From Gillisella vitis (GTDB lineage Bacteria > Pseudomonadota > Alphaproteobacteria > Rhizobiales > Rhizobiaceae), in contig NZ_CP056050.1 of assembly GCF_021559775.1 (NCBI RefSeq), positions 62,001-126,000 on the forward strand: a DNA stretch of 64,000 nt, read 5' to 3'. The notes below the pieces were generated by a model. It did not search any database and was not told where the DNA came from. It was given only the letters and a program-made list of their open reading frames with translations. This document shows, in pieces, positions 45,138 to 54,452 of this stretch; the first letter of the stretch is position 1; each line of letters starts with the position of its first letter. The position numbers and the translations under genes are program-made.

Positions 45138-45866
45138 TCAGGCGGTTTTCATGATTGCACCTTCGATGACGACGCCGGAGCTCACATACTTCCAGAGGGC
45201 CACGAGCAGCTTACGCGCGAGCGCAACGATCATCGGCGTCTTTAAGCGGCCGGCGTTCCCCGCGATGCGTTCCTTAAACCATAGCGTTAAAGTCGATCTC
45301 GGTTGGTGGCGCAGCCATAGCCAGGCGAGTTCGACCATCGTTGCCCGCAATCGCGGATTTCCCGCTTTCGAGACCCCTTGTTCGCGATTGACGTTGCCGC
45401 TTTGCCAAGGGGAGGGCGCAAGGCCCGCATAGGATGCGATTTGCCGCCGATTGTCGAAGTGTCGGAACAAGCCTTCCGTGTAAAGTATCGTAGCGAACTC
45501 TGGGCCTATTCCTTTGATGCCTAAAAGCGCGGTCGCCTCTTTCGGCGTTTCCGGCGTCTCCTGAACGATCAAGGCATCTCGCTCGGCTTCAACAGCCTTG
45601 ATTTGTGTGAGCAACAATTCGAGGCGATCGAGTTCTCTGCAGATTTCCCCTTTCAAATGCTTTGAGAGTGGCCGACCATCGCCAGTCCGAAGTTCTTCCA
45701 GACGTTGGCGGCGATCTCGATTGACAGGTTGGTAATCCCGAATTCCTTGCGTGAAGAGCAGCCCCTTTATGCGGTTGACGTGGAAGACACGTTCCGCAAT
45801 CAGAGTTTTCCGCTCCCGTCCAATCCGTCGATTGTCGTCTTCCTCGGGTGAGAGAAGTTTGACCAT
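45138..45866 (-). pseudogene. IS110-family transposase, N-terminally truncated
   Basis: The frame gives 242 residues covering the middle and C-terminus of a different IS110 transposase: 'PEEDDNRRIGRERKTLIAER', 'ALLGIKGIGPEFATILYTEG' and 'ASYAGLAPSPWQSGNVNREQ'. The N-terminal RuvC-like part with the first catalytic Asp and Glu is missing; sequence similarity stops where the plus-strand 72-codon gene begins (about 45860). It is therefore a remnant. About 270 bp between it and the IS1111 element hold no gene. Confidence 0.8.
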
Positions 45867-46077
45867 TGAGCACGCGCGAGGCTCCCCTCGGCCTTTGACA
45901 GCGGAAGAATTGAGAGCGCTTCAAGAGTATGCCGAACGTCACGGCCGCTCATGGAAGCGCATTCTGAACCACGTCTGGATGGGAGAGGCGCCGCCTGACG
46001 ACGGTCCCGTTCTGCGCCGGTTGCGCAACACCCACGGTCCCACCTGGCTGGATCGCTATCGCCTGCCCAAGCGGTAG
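45859..46077 (+). CDS. Small hypothetical protein of plasmid type
   Basis: 72 residues from a TTG start with GAGAGAAG upstream ('MTIEHARGSPRPLTAEELRA'). It is rich in Arg and Trp with a helix 'EELRALQEYAERHGRSWKRI' and tail 'RNTHGPTWLDRYRLP'. Similar small proteins sit next to conjugation or antirestriction genes on rhizobial plasmids, from memory. The start is at the junction with the IS110 remnant, so a longer original N-terminus is possible. Confidence 0.55.
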   Translation: MTIEHARGSPRPLTAEELRALQEYAERHGRSWKRILNHVWMGEAPPDDGPVLRRLRNTHGPTWLDRYRLPKR

Positions 46078-46578
46078 GCAGCGTTCTGATCAACGCTTGC
46101 GCACGGGCTCGCAAGGGCGCCGCAATCCAGCGACGGCAGCTTCATCAAGAAAAGCCCGAGTTGCGCCGGCATGTTTGGGCAGCGCTTCACCTCTTGCACT
46201 CCGAGCCTGGGTCCAGCGAAGGGCTCCAGATGATGACGGCAAGTATTGGCGCGGCCCTTGCATGGTTTCCTCTTCCGTCTTGGCACCCGGACTCGATACC
46301 CGGCCGATCCGCCTTTCGGTTTCGTGGCGGTCTGAACCAGCGCCCGTTCGGTTCAAGGCCGCTGTCGCGCCGCGGGACGGCCGGCCAAGCCGCTCGTCGC
46401 AAAGCAGGTACGCGGAGCTTCGCAGGACCCATGGCCCCGCTTGACCGCGCACCGGCTCCGCTCGATCCGGCCCGTCCGGACCCTGAACCGCCCGGCTTGC
46501 GCCGGTTCCTTTCGACCGCACCGAAGGGCGGATCGACCAAGGGGTCGAACGCTTCGGAAAATCGAAAAGGAAACCATC
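46078..46578. other. 501-bp G/C-rich gap, no confident gene
   Basis: Several frames are open on both strands because of high G+C, including long minus-strand ones, but none has family text or a good ribosome site. The final 30 bases contain the AAGGAAA ribosome site of the next gene. Confidence 0.4.
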
Positions 46579-47178
46579 ATGGCAAAGCCCGTAAACCAAC
46601 CCCGTCAACCCGCTCGCCCGTCCGCTCGCGTCGTCCAGCTCCGCAAGGGCGCCACGATCGAAATGGTACGCCTCACATGCCAGGATGAAGCACAGGCGCT
46701 CAAGATCGCCGAAAGCTTTGGCGCCGCCGTCCTCGATAGCGACGGTATCCGCGACATGCACGAGCGCTTGATCGTTGAGACCGCCACCGGTCTCGCAGAG
46801 GGCCTCGGTGAACGGGCGATGCAGATCCATCTTCAGCGCATTGTCGGAGCCTATGTCGGATCGGCCCATGGCGCCGGCCAGTTCTACTCCCGCGCCGTCA
46901 GCGAAGCGCGCGATGCCACCGCCAAGGGTGCCGCCAATGCCCGCGACGAGGATCTCGACGGCCCCGTTGGCTACGACAGCGCAGCCCAGCGCAAACGCGA
47001 GTTCGCAGCCGACATGGGTATTCAGGCCCACGCGCTCAGGATGGCCGCCGAAGGTACTGTCTCAGCTTACGAGCAAATCGTCGGTGAGTCTTGGAAGCCC
47101 TTCGACCGGCCGGTCGAACATCCCGGACAGACGCTCGACCGCACAGCGGCCGCAGCACAGATGTCGGCCTTCGATTAA
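46579..47178 (+). CDS. Hypothetical protein, plasmid-type, 199 residues
   Basis: ATG 46579 with AAGGAAA upstream. A basic, proline-rich N-terminus ('QPRQPARPSARVVQLRKGAT') leads to a mostly helical body ('AAVLDSDGIRDMHERLIVET', 'AMQIHLQRIVGAYVGSAHGA') without Cys or membrane segments. The longer frame to 46441 is probably leader sequence. I recognise it only as the kind of conserved hypothetical seen on rhizobial plasmids near conjugation genes; function unknown. Confidence 0.7.
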   Translation: MAKPVNQPRQPARPSARVVQLRKGATIEMVRLTCQDEAQALKIAESFGAAVLDSDGIRDMHERLIVETATGLAEGLGERAMQIHLQRIVGAYVGSAHGAGQFYSRAVSEARDATAKGAANARDEDLDGPVGYDSAAQRKREFAADMGIQAHALRMAAEGTVSAYEQIVGESWKPFDRPVEHPGQTLDRTAAAAQMSAFD

Positions 47179-47249
47179 GTTCGAGATGGCGGAGCTTCGG
47201 CTCCGCCCTTCTACCGGTCGGCGACATGTCCTGCCAGAAACAGCCGCGT

Positions 47250-47440
47250 TTACGAGCGTGCCTTCAAAAGATCTGCCGCGCTTGTTCCGAGATCGTAACC
47301 GGCGCCAAGAAGCGCATCGTCACTGACAAGCTTCGCTCCTATGCAGCGGCACAACACCAGGTCATTCCGACAGTCGAGCATCGATCGCATCAGGCCTGGA
47401 CAATCGCACCGAGAACTCGCATGGAAGGCCATCTGATCCA
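47250..47440 (+). pseudogene. IS6-family transposase scrap
   Basis: A short stretch reads 'KKRIVTDKLRSYAAAQHQVI' and 'PTVEHRSHQ', then after a one-base shift 'LDNRTENSH', which is the C-terminal DDE segment of IS6/IS26-like transposases (VTDKLRSYxAA ... ExRxxKGLNNRAENSH). Ends are degraded. It lies between the plasmid-type gene and the Dpp importer and may mark a recombination boundary. Confidence 0.65.
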
Positions 47441-47689
47441 ACCGCATCTGTCCCAAAAGACTCTTGCGGATTTAGCCTCACATCACCCAGCCAGGAGCTT
47501 TCTCGGATCATCCCCAACGAGATGGAGCGACCTGCTCGGATTGTGTGTGGATCCTCCTTAAGTTGGAGGTTGGGGGTGTTAGTCGGTGGGACGCGGGACA
47601 GTTGCGTGCAAAGAGTGCGTCGTCCTCACCCACAAGCAGAGCGGCCCGAGGAGGCGCTCGACTACATTGCTCAACTGGAACCTCATGGA

Positions 47690-48691
47690 TTACATTTGAG
47701 TGCCGGCGCGTAGTCCTGAAAATGAGATATCGTCCCGTATGCAGGCGATCCGGTGACCACCGCTCACTTCCCTGAGCGCCGGACGCGCCAACGAACAAGC
47801 CTCAATCGCGAAAGGGCAACGTGTGCGAAACACGCAGCCACTTGGAGGATTCGCAGGGCTGGGCGGATCGCCACGAAGCGCGATCCTCAGGACCGGCCTG
47901 ACATCCGCATCAACCCTAGGGATGGCGCTCAGCAAAACGGCTGTATACGGGTGACGGGGGTTGGAGAACACGGCCTCCACCGAACCTTCCTCCATGATCC
48001 GACCAAGATAAAGTACAACCACCCGGTTGCACAGGTGCTTCACGACCAGTAGGTCATGGCTGATGAACAGAAGGGTCAGGTTCAACGTCTCCCGCAACTC
48101 AATAAGCAGTGCGAGAATTTGAGCCTGAACGGATACATCAAGGGCGGAAACCGGCTCGTCGGCGACAATGAAGTCTGGCTCCGTCGCAAGGGCGCGGGCA
48201 ATCCCGATGCGTTGACGTTGGCCGCCGCTGAACTCGTGCGGAAACCTTTGAGCGTGTTCCGGACGAAGTCCGACCTGAACTAGGAGATCCGCAATCCGGC
48301 TTTCGCGTTCGCTTCTGCTCTTGCGGGTATGGAGCTTCAAGGCATCGTTGATTTGCGAACCGATCCGACGCCTTGAATCAAAGCTCGAATAAGGATCCTG
48401 GAAAATAATCTGCATCCGTTGACGAAGTCGGCGCAAATCAGTCTTGTTCATGCCGTCGAGCGTCTCACCGTCGAAGGTCACCGAGCCACCGCTCAGAGGG
48501 ATGAGATTGAGGAGAAGCCGTCCGATTGTGCTTTTGCCGGAGCCACTTTCGCCGACCAGCCCGACTGCCTCGCCGCGGTTGATGGTGATGGATACATCGG
48601 AGACAGCTCTGACCGGTTTTTTGGCGGACAGGAACTGCGACGATCCAAAGGTTTTTTCCAGGCACGAGGCCTCGATCAGCGGAATGGTCAT
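47690..48691 (-). CDS. Dpp/Opp-type ABC importer ATPase (DppF-like)
   Basis: A 333-residue ATPase starting at ATG 48691 after GGAGGAACT. Walker A 'GLVGESGSGKST', signature 'EFSGGQRQRIGIARAL', Walker B 'FIVADEPVSALD' and a C-terminal oligopeptide-transporter tail with clustered Cys ('GCVFRTRCPFAIEACSLARP') typical of DppD/F (a possible Fe-S or structural site). It overlaps the fused permease-ATPase gene by 4 bases. Energises uptake of an opine- or peptide-like compound. Confidence 0.92.
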   Translation of the reverse strand: MTIPLIEASCLEKTFGSSQFLSAKKPVRAVSDVSITINRGEAVGLVGESGSGKSTIGRLLLNLIPLSGGSVTFDGETLDGMNKTDLRRLRQRMQIIFQDPYSSFDSRRRIGSQINDALKLHTRKSRSERESRIADLLVQVGLRPEHAQRFPHEFSGGQRQRIGIARALATEPDFIVADEPVSALDVSVQAQILALLIELRETLNLTLLFISHDLLVVKHLCNRVVVLYLGRIMEEGSVEAVFSNPRHPYTAVLLSAIPRVDADVRPVLRIALRGDPPSPANPPSGCVFRTRCPFAIEACSLARPALREVSGGHRIACIRDDISFSGLRAGTQM

Positions 48692-50502
48692 AGTTCCTCC
48701 CAACGAATACACCGGGTTTTGCGGTCGACTTCAATGCTGACCAAGGAAGGTCGCTGTCTTTCACAGTCGGGAAGGCAAAGCGGACATCTCGGGGCAAACG
48801 AACAACCGGGTGGTAGATGATGCGGCGGCGGAACCGAGCCTGGAATACCAACGGGCGCGGGGCCGAACTCCTTGGGATAGCTCTTTAGGAGAGCCATGGT
48901 GTACGGGTGTTTGGGTTTGTGGAAGACATCTCCGACCGGTCCTTCTTCCAGAATTTCCCCGGCATACATGACCATCACCCGGTCAGCAATTTCGCGGACG
49001 ACACCAAGGCTATGCGTCACAAACAGGATCGCGAGATCACCCTCATCCCGGCGTTTGCGGATGAGATCGAGGACCTGCGCCTGAATTGTCACATCGAGCG
49101 CCGTTGTCGGTTCGTCCGCAATCAAGAGCTTAGGCTGGTTGGCCAACGCAATCGCAATCATGACGCGCTGCTTCATTCCGCCGGACATTTCGTGCGGGTA
49201 CACACGAGCGCGACGGGCGGGATCCGCGATCCCGACAGATGAAAGGAGGTCGACGACGGCGTGCGAAACCTGCTTGCGGGTCATCTTCGCATGGGCTTGC
49301 AATGCTTCCGCCAGCTGGAAGCCGATCTTCTTGACCGGGTTGAGGCTGCTCGACGGATCCTGGAATATCATGGCGAGCTTGCGCCCGCGACTCTTCAAGA
49401 GCTCGCCTTCGCTAAGCCCGAGGATTTCTTCGCGCTCGATCTGGATACTGCCCGACCGCGCTGCAACCCCCTCGGGAAGCAGGCCCATGACCGACAGGCT
49501 GAGCAGCGATTTGCCGGATCCGCTCTCACCGACCAGCGCAACGATTTCGCCGCTACAGATCGATAAAGAGACATTGCGCACCGCATAAAGGGGAGCTTTA
49601 TCGTTGGTAATCGTGACCGACAGGTCATTCACTAAAAGACAGGCGTCGCGATTCGCATCCGCCGCATGTGACAACCGCGGCTCGATTATCGCTCGGGCTC
49701 TGAGTCTCGGCCTTGGGTCGAAGTGGTCACGCAGACCGTCGCAAAGCGCATTCATGACGAGGACGATGAAGGTAAGCGCCGCAGCTGGCCAAATGAGGAG
49801 ATGCGGAGCCTGATACATAGACATACGCGCGGACGCGACCATGAGACCGAGCGATGATTCCGGTGGCGGAACACCGAGACCTAGAAAGGAGAGGCCTGAT
49901 TCCATGAGAACAGCCGTCGCCATGGCGATGCTACATTGGACCAGAAGCGGCCCGATAATGTTCGGCAATATCGTGCGGAACATGATAAAGGAGCTGCGCA
50001 CCCCGAGCGCCCGCATGGCTTCGACGAATTCCTGTTCGCGGATACCAAGAACGCCGGAGTAAACGACCCGCACGAAAGTGGGTACGAAAACGACGGAAAG
50101 TACCCCAATCAGTGTCGTGAGCCCCGGACCCGCGATCGTCACGACCAGCAGGGCAACCAGCAAGGGCGGGAAACAGAGCATGACATCTGATCCCCTCAAT
50201 GCGAGAACGGCTGCAATCCCTTTGTAATAGCCTGCAAGAAGTCCAAGCACCGTCCCGATGGCAGCGGCAATCAGCGTCGCGATCACTGCGATCGTCAAGG
50301 ACACGCGCACGCCATGAAGAAGCCGCACCAGGACGTCGCGACCGAAATCGTCCTGTCCGAGCCAGTGCGAAGCGGACATCGGGCCAAAGCGGCCCGTAAA
50401 ATCCATGGCAATCGGGTCGGCTCTCAGGATGAGCGGGCCGCAAAAGGCTGCAGCGATAAGGAGGGTCAGCGCAACAATACTGAAGACAAGTCCGGGCTTC
50501 AT
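48688..50502 (-). CDS. Fused ABC permease-ATPase (DppC-DppD in one chain)
   Basis: ATG 50502 opens 604 codons; the upstream frame to 51066 is antisense-like and not used. Residues 1-270 are a DppC-type permease ('MKPGLVFSIVALTLLIAAAF', EAA region 'FVEAMRALGVRSSFIMFRTI'). After a short linker ('FDPRPRLRARAIIEPR') residues 290-604 form a DppD-type ATPase with Walker A 'ALVGESGSGKS', signature 'EMSGGMKQRVMIAIAL', Walker B 'LLIADEPTTALD' and the Cys-containing tail ('GCSFAPRCPLCLPDCERQRP'). Both halves look intact, so this is a true fusion. Its start overlaps dppB's stop by 4 bases. Confidence 0.9.
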   Translation of the reverse strand: MKPGLVFSIVALTLLIAAAFCGPLILRADPIAMDFTGRFGPMSASHWLGQDDFGRDVLVRLLHGVRVSLTIAVIATLIAAAIGTVLGLLAGYYKGIAAVLALRGSDVMLCFPPLLVALLVVTIAGPGLTTLIGVLSVVFVPTFVRVVYSGVLGIREQEFVEAMRALGVRSSFIMFRTILPNIIGPLLVQCSIAMATAVLMESGLSFLGLGVPPPESSLGLMVASARMSMYQAPHLLIWPAAALTFIVLVMNALCDGLRDHFDPRPRLRARAIIEPRLSHAADANRDACLLVNDLSVTITNDKAPLYAVRNVSLSICSGEIVALVGESGSGKSLLSLSVMGLLPEGVAARSGSIQIEREEILGLSEGELLKSRGRKLAMIFQDPSSSLNPVKKIGFQLAEALQAHAKMTRKQVSHAVVDLLSSVGIADPARRARVYPHEMSGGMKQRVMIAIALANQPKLLIADEPTTALDVTIQAQVLDLIRKRRDEGDLAILFVTHSLGVVREIADRVMVMYAGEILEEGPVGDVFHKPKHPYTMALLKSYPKEFGPAPVGIPGSVPPPHHLPPGCSFAPRCPLCLPDCERQRPSLVSIEVDRKTRCIRWEEL

Positions 50503-51449
50503 GCGACGCGGCTCCTGGGATCGAGCACTCCGTAAAGGATATCGATCAGCAAATTGAGGAGCACAAAGACGATCGAAATCGTCATGATGATGCCAACCAC
50601 CATCGGGTAGTCCCGGTAGTTGACAGAAGACACGAGCAACGACGAAAGGCCCGGCCAGTTGAAGACGTATTCCACGAGGACTGTGCCGCCCAAGAGCCCA
50701 CCAAGTTGCAGCCCGAAGACTGTGGTTATCGGCAGTAGCGCATTGCGGACGACATGGTGAATCATCGTCCGGGGTTGTGACACACCTTTGGCGCGTGCGG
50801 TACGAATATAGTCCTTCAGCGCAATCTCTAGAACGGCCGTGCGCGTAATCCGGAAAATCGTCGCTGAAAGCCCGACCGCGATCGTGGTTGCTGGCATGAT
50901 CAGCAATATCAGATGCTGAACAGGATCTTCGCTGAAGTTTACGAAGCCGCCGGCAGGTACCAGCCGCCAATACTGCGCCAAAAGGTAAAGAATACCTGTT
51001 CCAACGACATAGATTGGAATGGAAATGCCAAGACCGGCAATGGCGCTGAGGACACGATCGATCCACATGCTTCTCGAAAGTGCCGCAGCCACCCCGAAAG
51101 GGATACCAACGAAGGCGCTGATCAACGCGGCTGCACCGATCAGTTCGAATGTGCGCGGCAAGCGCTTGGCGATTTCGGCTCCCACGGAGGCTTCGTCACG
51201 CAGCGAATATCCGAAGTTGCCGTGCACAAAACCCTTCCAGGCCTGCAGGTATTGTTGGAGGAAGGGCTGATCGAGACCGAGCTGGGTGCGCAAGGCGGCA
51301 ACAGTTGCCGGATCTGGTGCGGAGCCACTTTGCGAAAGAAGGAGTTCCGCGGGGTCGCCCGGAACGAGGTAGATGATGGAGAAGACGACGCTTCCGACAA
51401 TCCAGACCAGCAGGATTGAAATCAGCAAGCGTTTTACAAACCAGACCAT
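50499..51449 (-). CDS. DppB-type ABC permease
   Basis: A 316-residue permease ('MVWFVKRLLISILLVWIVGS') with the DppB-type periplasmic loop ('LLSQSGSAPDPATVAALRTQ') and the EAA coupling region 'VLEIALKDYIRTARAKGVSQ'. Six membrane helices are expected. It pairs with the permease half of the fused protein. Gene order binding protein, DppB, DppC-D, DppF is complete and in one direction, so the importer is self-contained. Confidence 0.92.
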   Translation of the reverse strand: MVWFVKRLLISILLVWIVGSVVFSIIYLVPGDPAELLLSQSGSAPDPATVAALRTQLGLDQPFLQQYLQAWKGFVHGNFGYSLRDEASVGAEIAKRLPRTFELIGAAALISAFVGIPFGVAAALSRSMWIDRVLSAIAGLGISIPIYVVGTGILYLLAQYWRLVPAGGFVNFSEDPVQHLILLIMPATTIAVGLSATIFRITRTAVLEIALKDYIRTARAKGVSQPRTMIHHVVRNALLPITTVFGLQLGGLLGGTVLVEYVFNWPGLSSLLVSSVNYRDYPMVVGIIMTISIVFVLLNLLIDILYGVLDPRSRVA

Positions 51450-51551
51450 AATGCTTTCCTAGATAACAGACGTCGGCAGATCCTGGGCATCCGAAAGATA
51501 ATGCCGAAAACAAATCAGGCGACCGGCAGTAGCCGGCCGCCCGACGCCTCG

Positions 51552-53078
51552 TTAACTAAGCGACGTGCTCTCCAGGGTTCTTCCGGAGAAGAATGTGAGC
51601 GCTCCGGGAAGGTTGTTGAAGCCTTGGACATTCTTGCGCAGCGCATAGGACTGGTTGCGCCAGGTCAGGCCCACATAGGGGGTGTTTTGGTAGACGAGTT
51701 TTTCGACCTCGGCATAGATACCCTTGCGGGCCTCGAGATTGCTTTCCCCACGACCCCTGGCCAACATCTCAGCCAGGCCCGGCGTCTTAATGTTGAGGCT
51801 GCGGGTATAGGCGGGCGACAGGGAATCGTCGACGATGGATGTGATCCCGTCCGGGTCATTGTTGTCGCAAGCGGTTCCGTTCACGCCGATATCGAACTGA
51901 CCCTTGTTGCCGAGCGAAACACGCGTTGCAAAGTCCGGAAGGTTGAGCTGCGCCTGGATGCCGATTGCCGCCAGACCCTGTTGCACAACCTCCGCTGTGG
52001 CCTTCTGGATCGCCACGTCGGATGCTGACAGGAGATTGCACGAAAATCCGTTCGGAAAGCCGGCTTCCGACAGGAGTGCCTTGGCCTTCGCCAGGTCTTC
52101 GGTCCAGAAATTCGAGCGCGGGGCATCAAAATAGGGAGTGCCCTTGTAGAAAGGAAGACCCCTCAGGGGTTCACCGTGCCCATAGAATGCCGCCTGGACC
52201 ATGGCCTCACGCTTCATCGCGAAGGCAACAGCCTGGCGAACGCGTGGGTTGGCCATCGGCCCCTGCGTGCCGTTGAACATCAGGTACATGAAGGCGCCCG
52301 GTGTCGTATCCAGCTTGAGATTGAGATCTTTCTCAAGGTTGTCGATCGCCCACCATGGGGCGTATTCCGTCATGTCAATGTCACCTGTCTGGAGGGCCGC
52401 GACACGCAGGTTTTCGTCCGGAAATGCCTGCAGCCGGATCTTCGAAACTTTCGGCAGGCCCGGCTTGTAATACTTGTCGAAGGCTTCGACGTCGATGTAG
52501 GAGCCACGCTCAATGTTAACGAGCTTGAAGGGACCCGTCCCGTTGGCGTTGTTTTCCTTCGTCGTCCCCTTTTTCAGGATCGGCATATAGTAGGTCGCCA
52601 GGAGTTGGGTCACCGTCACCGACGGGTTTTTCATGATGACCTTGACGGTCCGCTCATCCGGAGTCTCGATCGAGGCGACTTCCTGAAACTGAGCGCGGAA
52701 GTAAGCGGTCGAATCCTTGGCTGCGACCTGTTCCAACGTCCACTTTACGTCTTCTGCCAACAGCGGCTGACCGTCGTGATAGGTCGCCTTGCGCAGCTTG
52801 AACGTGAAGACCTTGTTGCCGTCATTTTCAAAACTCTCGGCAAGCTCTCCCTGCAGACTTCCATCCGGGGCAAATGAGAACAGGCCCCTGTGGACAAGGC
52901 TCATGAACGTGCCGGCGGCGGCGCCGGCATTCACCCATGGCGTCAGGTTGGCCGGAAAATTGTTGAGGCCATAACGAAGATACTTGCCGGGCGTCTGCGC
53001 CAACGCGGTCTTGGCGGCCATTCCGACAAATGGAAGTGTAAGCGAACCGCCTACGAAACCACGACGAGAGATATTCAT
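51552..53078 (-). CDS. Peptide/opine-type ABC binding protein
   Basis: A 508-residue family 5 binding protein with a twin-arginine signal ('MNISRRGFVGGSLTLPFVGM', cleavage near 'TALAQ'). 'FTFKLRKATYHDGQPLLAED' with the conserved YHDG and 'VRQAVAFAMKREAMVQAAF' are family hallmarks. Periplasmic receptor for the importer encoded downstream. The gene cluster beyond suggests a fructosyl- or mannityl-amino acid (Amadori/opine) ligand; this is inference. Confidence 0.9.
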   Translation of the reverse strand: MNISRRGFVGGSLTLPFVGMAAKTALAQTPGKYLRYGLNNFPANLTPWVNAGAAAGTFMSLVHRGLFSFAPDGSLQGELAESFENDGNKVFTFKLRKATYHDGQPLLAEDVKWTLEQVAAKDSTAYFRAQFQEVASIETPDERTVKVIMKNPSVTVTQLLATYYMPILKKGTTKENNANGTGPFKLVNIERGSYIDVEAFDKYYKPGLPKVSKIRLQAFPDENLRVAALQTGDIDMTEYAPWWAIDNLEKDLNLKLDTTPGAFMYLMFNGTQGPMANPRVRQAVAFAMKREAMVQAAFYGHGEPLRGLPFYKGTPYFDAPRSNFWTEDLAKAKALLSEAGFPNGFSCNLLSASDVAIQKATAEVVQQGLAAIGIQAQLNLPDFATRVSLGNKGQFDIGVNGTACDNNDPDGITSIVDDSLSPAYTRSLNIKTPGLAEMLARGRGESNLEARKGIYAEVEKLVYQNTPYVGLTWRNQSYALRKNVQGFNNLPGALTFFSGRTLESTSLS

Positions 53079-53456
53079 GCTTTAGTTCCCCTTCTTTAGC
53101 TAACTTCCTATTGCGAGAAGGCAAGCGGCGCCAAGCGCCGAAGTAGCTGCCCTTGTCGAGCAACCCCTTCACGCCCGCTTGACACGGTGGCCCGGAGTCA
53201 AGTTCAGATAGTTATGCAAGAATTTATAGCCCAAAATGTAGTCCAGTTGAAATTGGATTGCAAGCTGGTATTATCGGCGGTCAAAATTTTTGGTCGCGCA
53301 GGCAATCATGCGCGATTTGGTCTAAAACCCCACCCACTGGAGGGCAATCGCGTGAGATCGGTAGAGATCGCCGAGCATTAAGCGGTGAGGGGATGCGCGA
53401 ATGCGCAAGGCCGGCCGGGCCTGTTGCGGACCAAACCAGAGCGTTGGGGTCGTATG
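53079..53456. promoter_or_regulatory. 378-bp gap upstream of the importer operon
   Basis: This must contain the promoter of the importer (minus strand) and the end of the GntR gene. I see no strong terminator or clear dyad. A/T-rich blocks at 53215-53300 are the likeliest promoter area. Short plus-strand frames do not look coding. Confidence 0.35.
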
Positions 53457-54338
53457 TTAACGTGCTGACCGGTCTTTTTCGTTCGTCCGAAAGACGACCA
53501 GTTTAGGATTGTTCAGCGAGTTCATGTACTCGATGGCCTGGCCATCACTGGTTTCGACGGTGAGGCGCAGGGACAGGACTGCAGCGCCCGGGGTCATTTC
53601 GAGCAGACGGCTTTCGAGGTCGTTCAGATACGAAATGGTGATGGTTCGGTCCGCATTGATTGTTTCATATCCATAGCGGCTTTTGAGCAACGCGTAGAGC
53701 GATTGCCCAGTGATTAGATCCTCAGCCGTCAAATCTGGTACAAGCTTGGTGACGAGATAGCTGGTCTCAATGCAAAAGGGCTTCTGGTTTATACTCCATA
53801 GGCGCCGAAGAATGGTGACGTCGTCATCCTCCGCGATGCGAAGGCGCTCCGCCATTCTGGCGCTGGCCTTTTCCACATGGAAATGCAATAGTTTATTGCT
53901 CGAAATGCCACCTTCCTCGGTGATGTGGCGCCCTACGCCGATAGACCTGTAGATATCAAGTTTGCGCGCCACTTTCGCTGCAGCGACGCGCGTTCCGCCG
54001 GTTCCATTGCTTTCTAGCAGGCCCGCTTTGATCAGATTTGCGACAGCTCGCCTGACGGTCGCCCTGTTGATACCGAGGGTTTCAGCGAAGTCGCGTTCGG
54101 AAGGAATACGGTCGCCCGGGCCGTATTCCGAAGAGGTGAGCAGTTCCTTGATGTGTTGCTCCACCTGCCTGAATAGAGGGCCTTTCCCACTGCTGGCCGT
54201 CGTTCCGCTTGCTGCTTCCGAAAGAATCTGACGTCGCCCTGTCTGCGTCGATTTTGCTGCGGTCACGCTCAATTTGTATCCCACCGGTTCTGACTGAAGT
54301 GTTCCAATTATAATGGCGCCAGGAGTACCAAAAGTCAA
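53457..54338 (-). CDS. GntR-family regulator with UTRA domain (FrlR/FraR type)
   Basis: A 293-residue regulator. A 45-residue Ser/Thr-rich N-terminal extension precedes the winged HTH (residues about 58-120, 'FRQVEQHIKELLTSSEYGPG', 'SERDFAETLGINRATVRRAV'); the UTRA ligand domain follows ('DDVTILRRLWSINQKPFCIE', 'SRYGYETINADRTITISYLN'). A later start would remove the extension. It is divergent from the FrlB-like gene and upstream of the importer, in the same place as FrlR and FraR in the Amadori-compound operons of E. coli and Salmonella. Confidence 0.9.
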   Translation of the reverse strand: MTFGTPGAIIIGTLQSEPVGYKLSVTAAKSTQTGRRQILSEAASGTTASSGKGPLFRQVEQHIKELLTSSEYGPGDRIPSERDFAETLGINRATVRRAVANLIKAGLLESNGTGGTRVAAAKVARKLDIYRSIGVGRHITEEGGISSNKLLHFHVEKASARMAERLRIAEDDDVTILRRLWSINQKPFCIETSYLVTKLVPDLTAEDLITGQSLYALLKSRYGYETINADRTITISYLNDLESRLLEMTPGAAVLSLRLTVETSDGQAIEYMNSLNNPKLVVFRTNEKDRSAR

Positions 54339-54361
54339 CGAAACTGAGCATCCTCAAAAAA

Positions 54362-54404
54362 TGTGGTCTAGTATGCCTTGATCTGGTCCGCTATCTGGTA
54401 TAGC
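54362..54404. promoter_or_regulatory. Possible GntR/UTRA operator region
   Basis: Three related TGGT(C/A)-type hexamers, TGGTCTAGTA, TGGTCCGCTA and TGGTATAGCA, lie in 43 bases between the divergent GntR and deglycase genes. Short repeated half sites of this sort are common at UTRA-regulator operators. Weak evidence. Confidence 0.35.
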
Positions 54405-54452
54405 AAAATGACACCGCATATGATCCAGACACATCAGAGAGTAGGTCAAACC

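Noticed and set aside
46090-47031. 313-codon minus-strand frame opposite the plasmid-type hypothetical gene
   Set aside because: The plus-strand gene has a ribosome site and coherent helical protein; the minus frame has neither.
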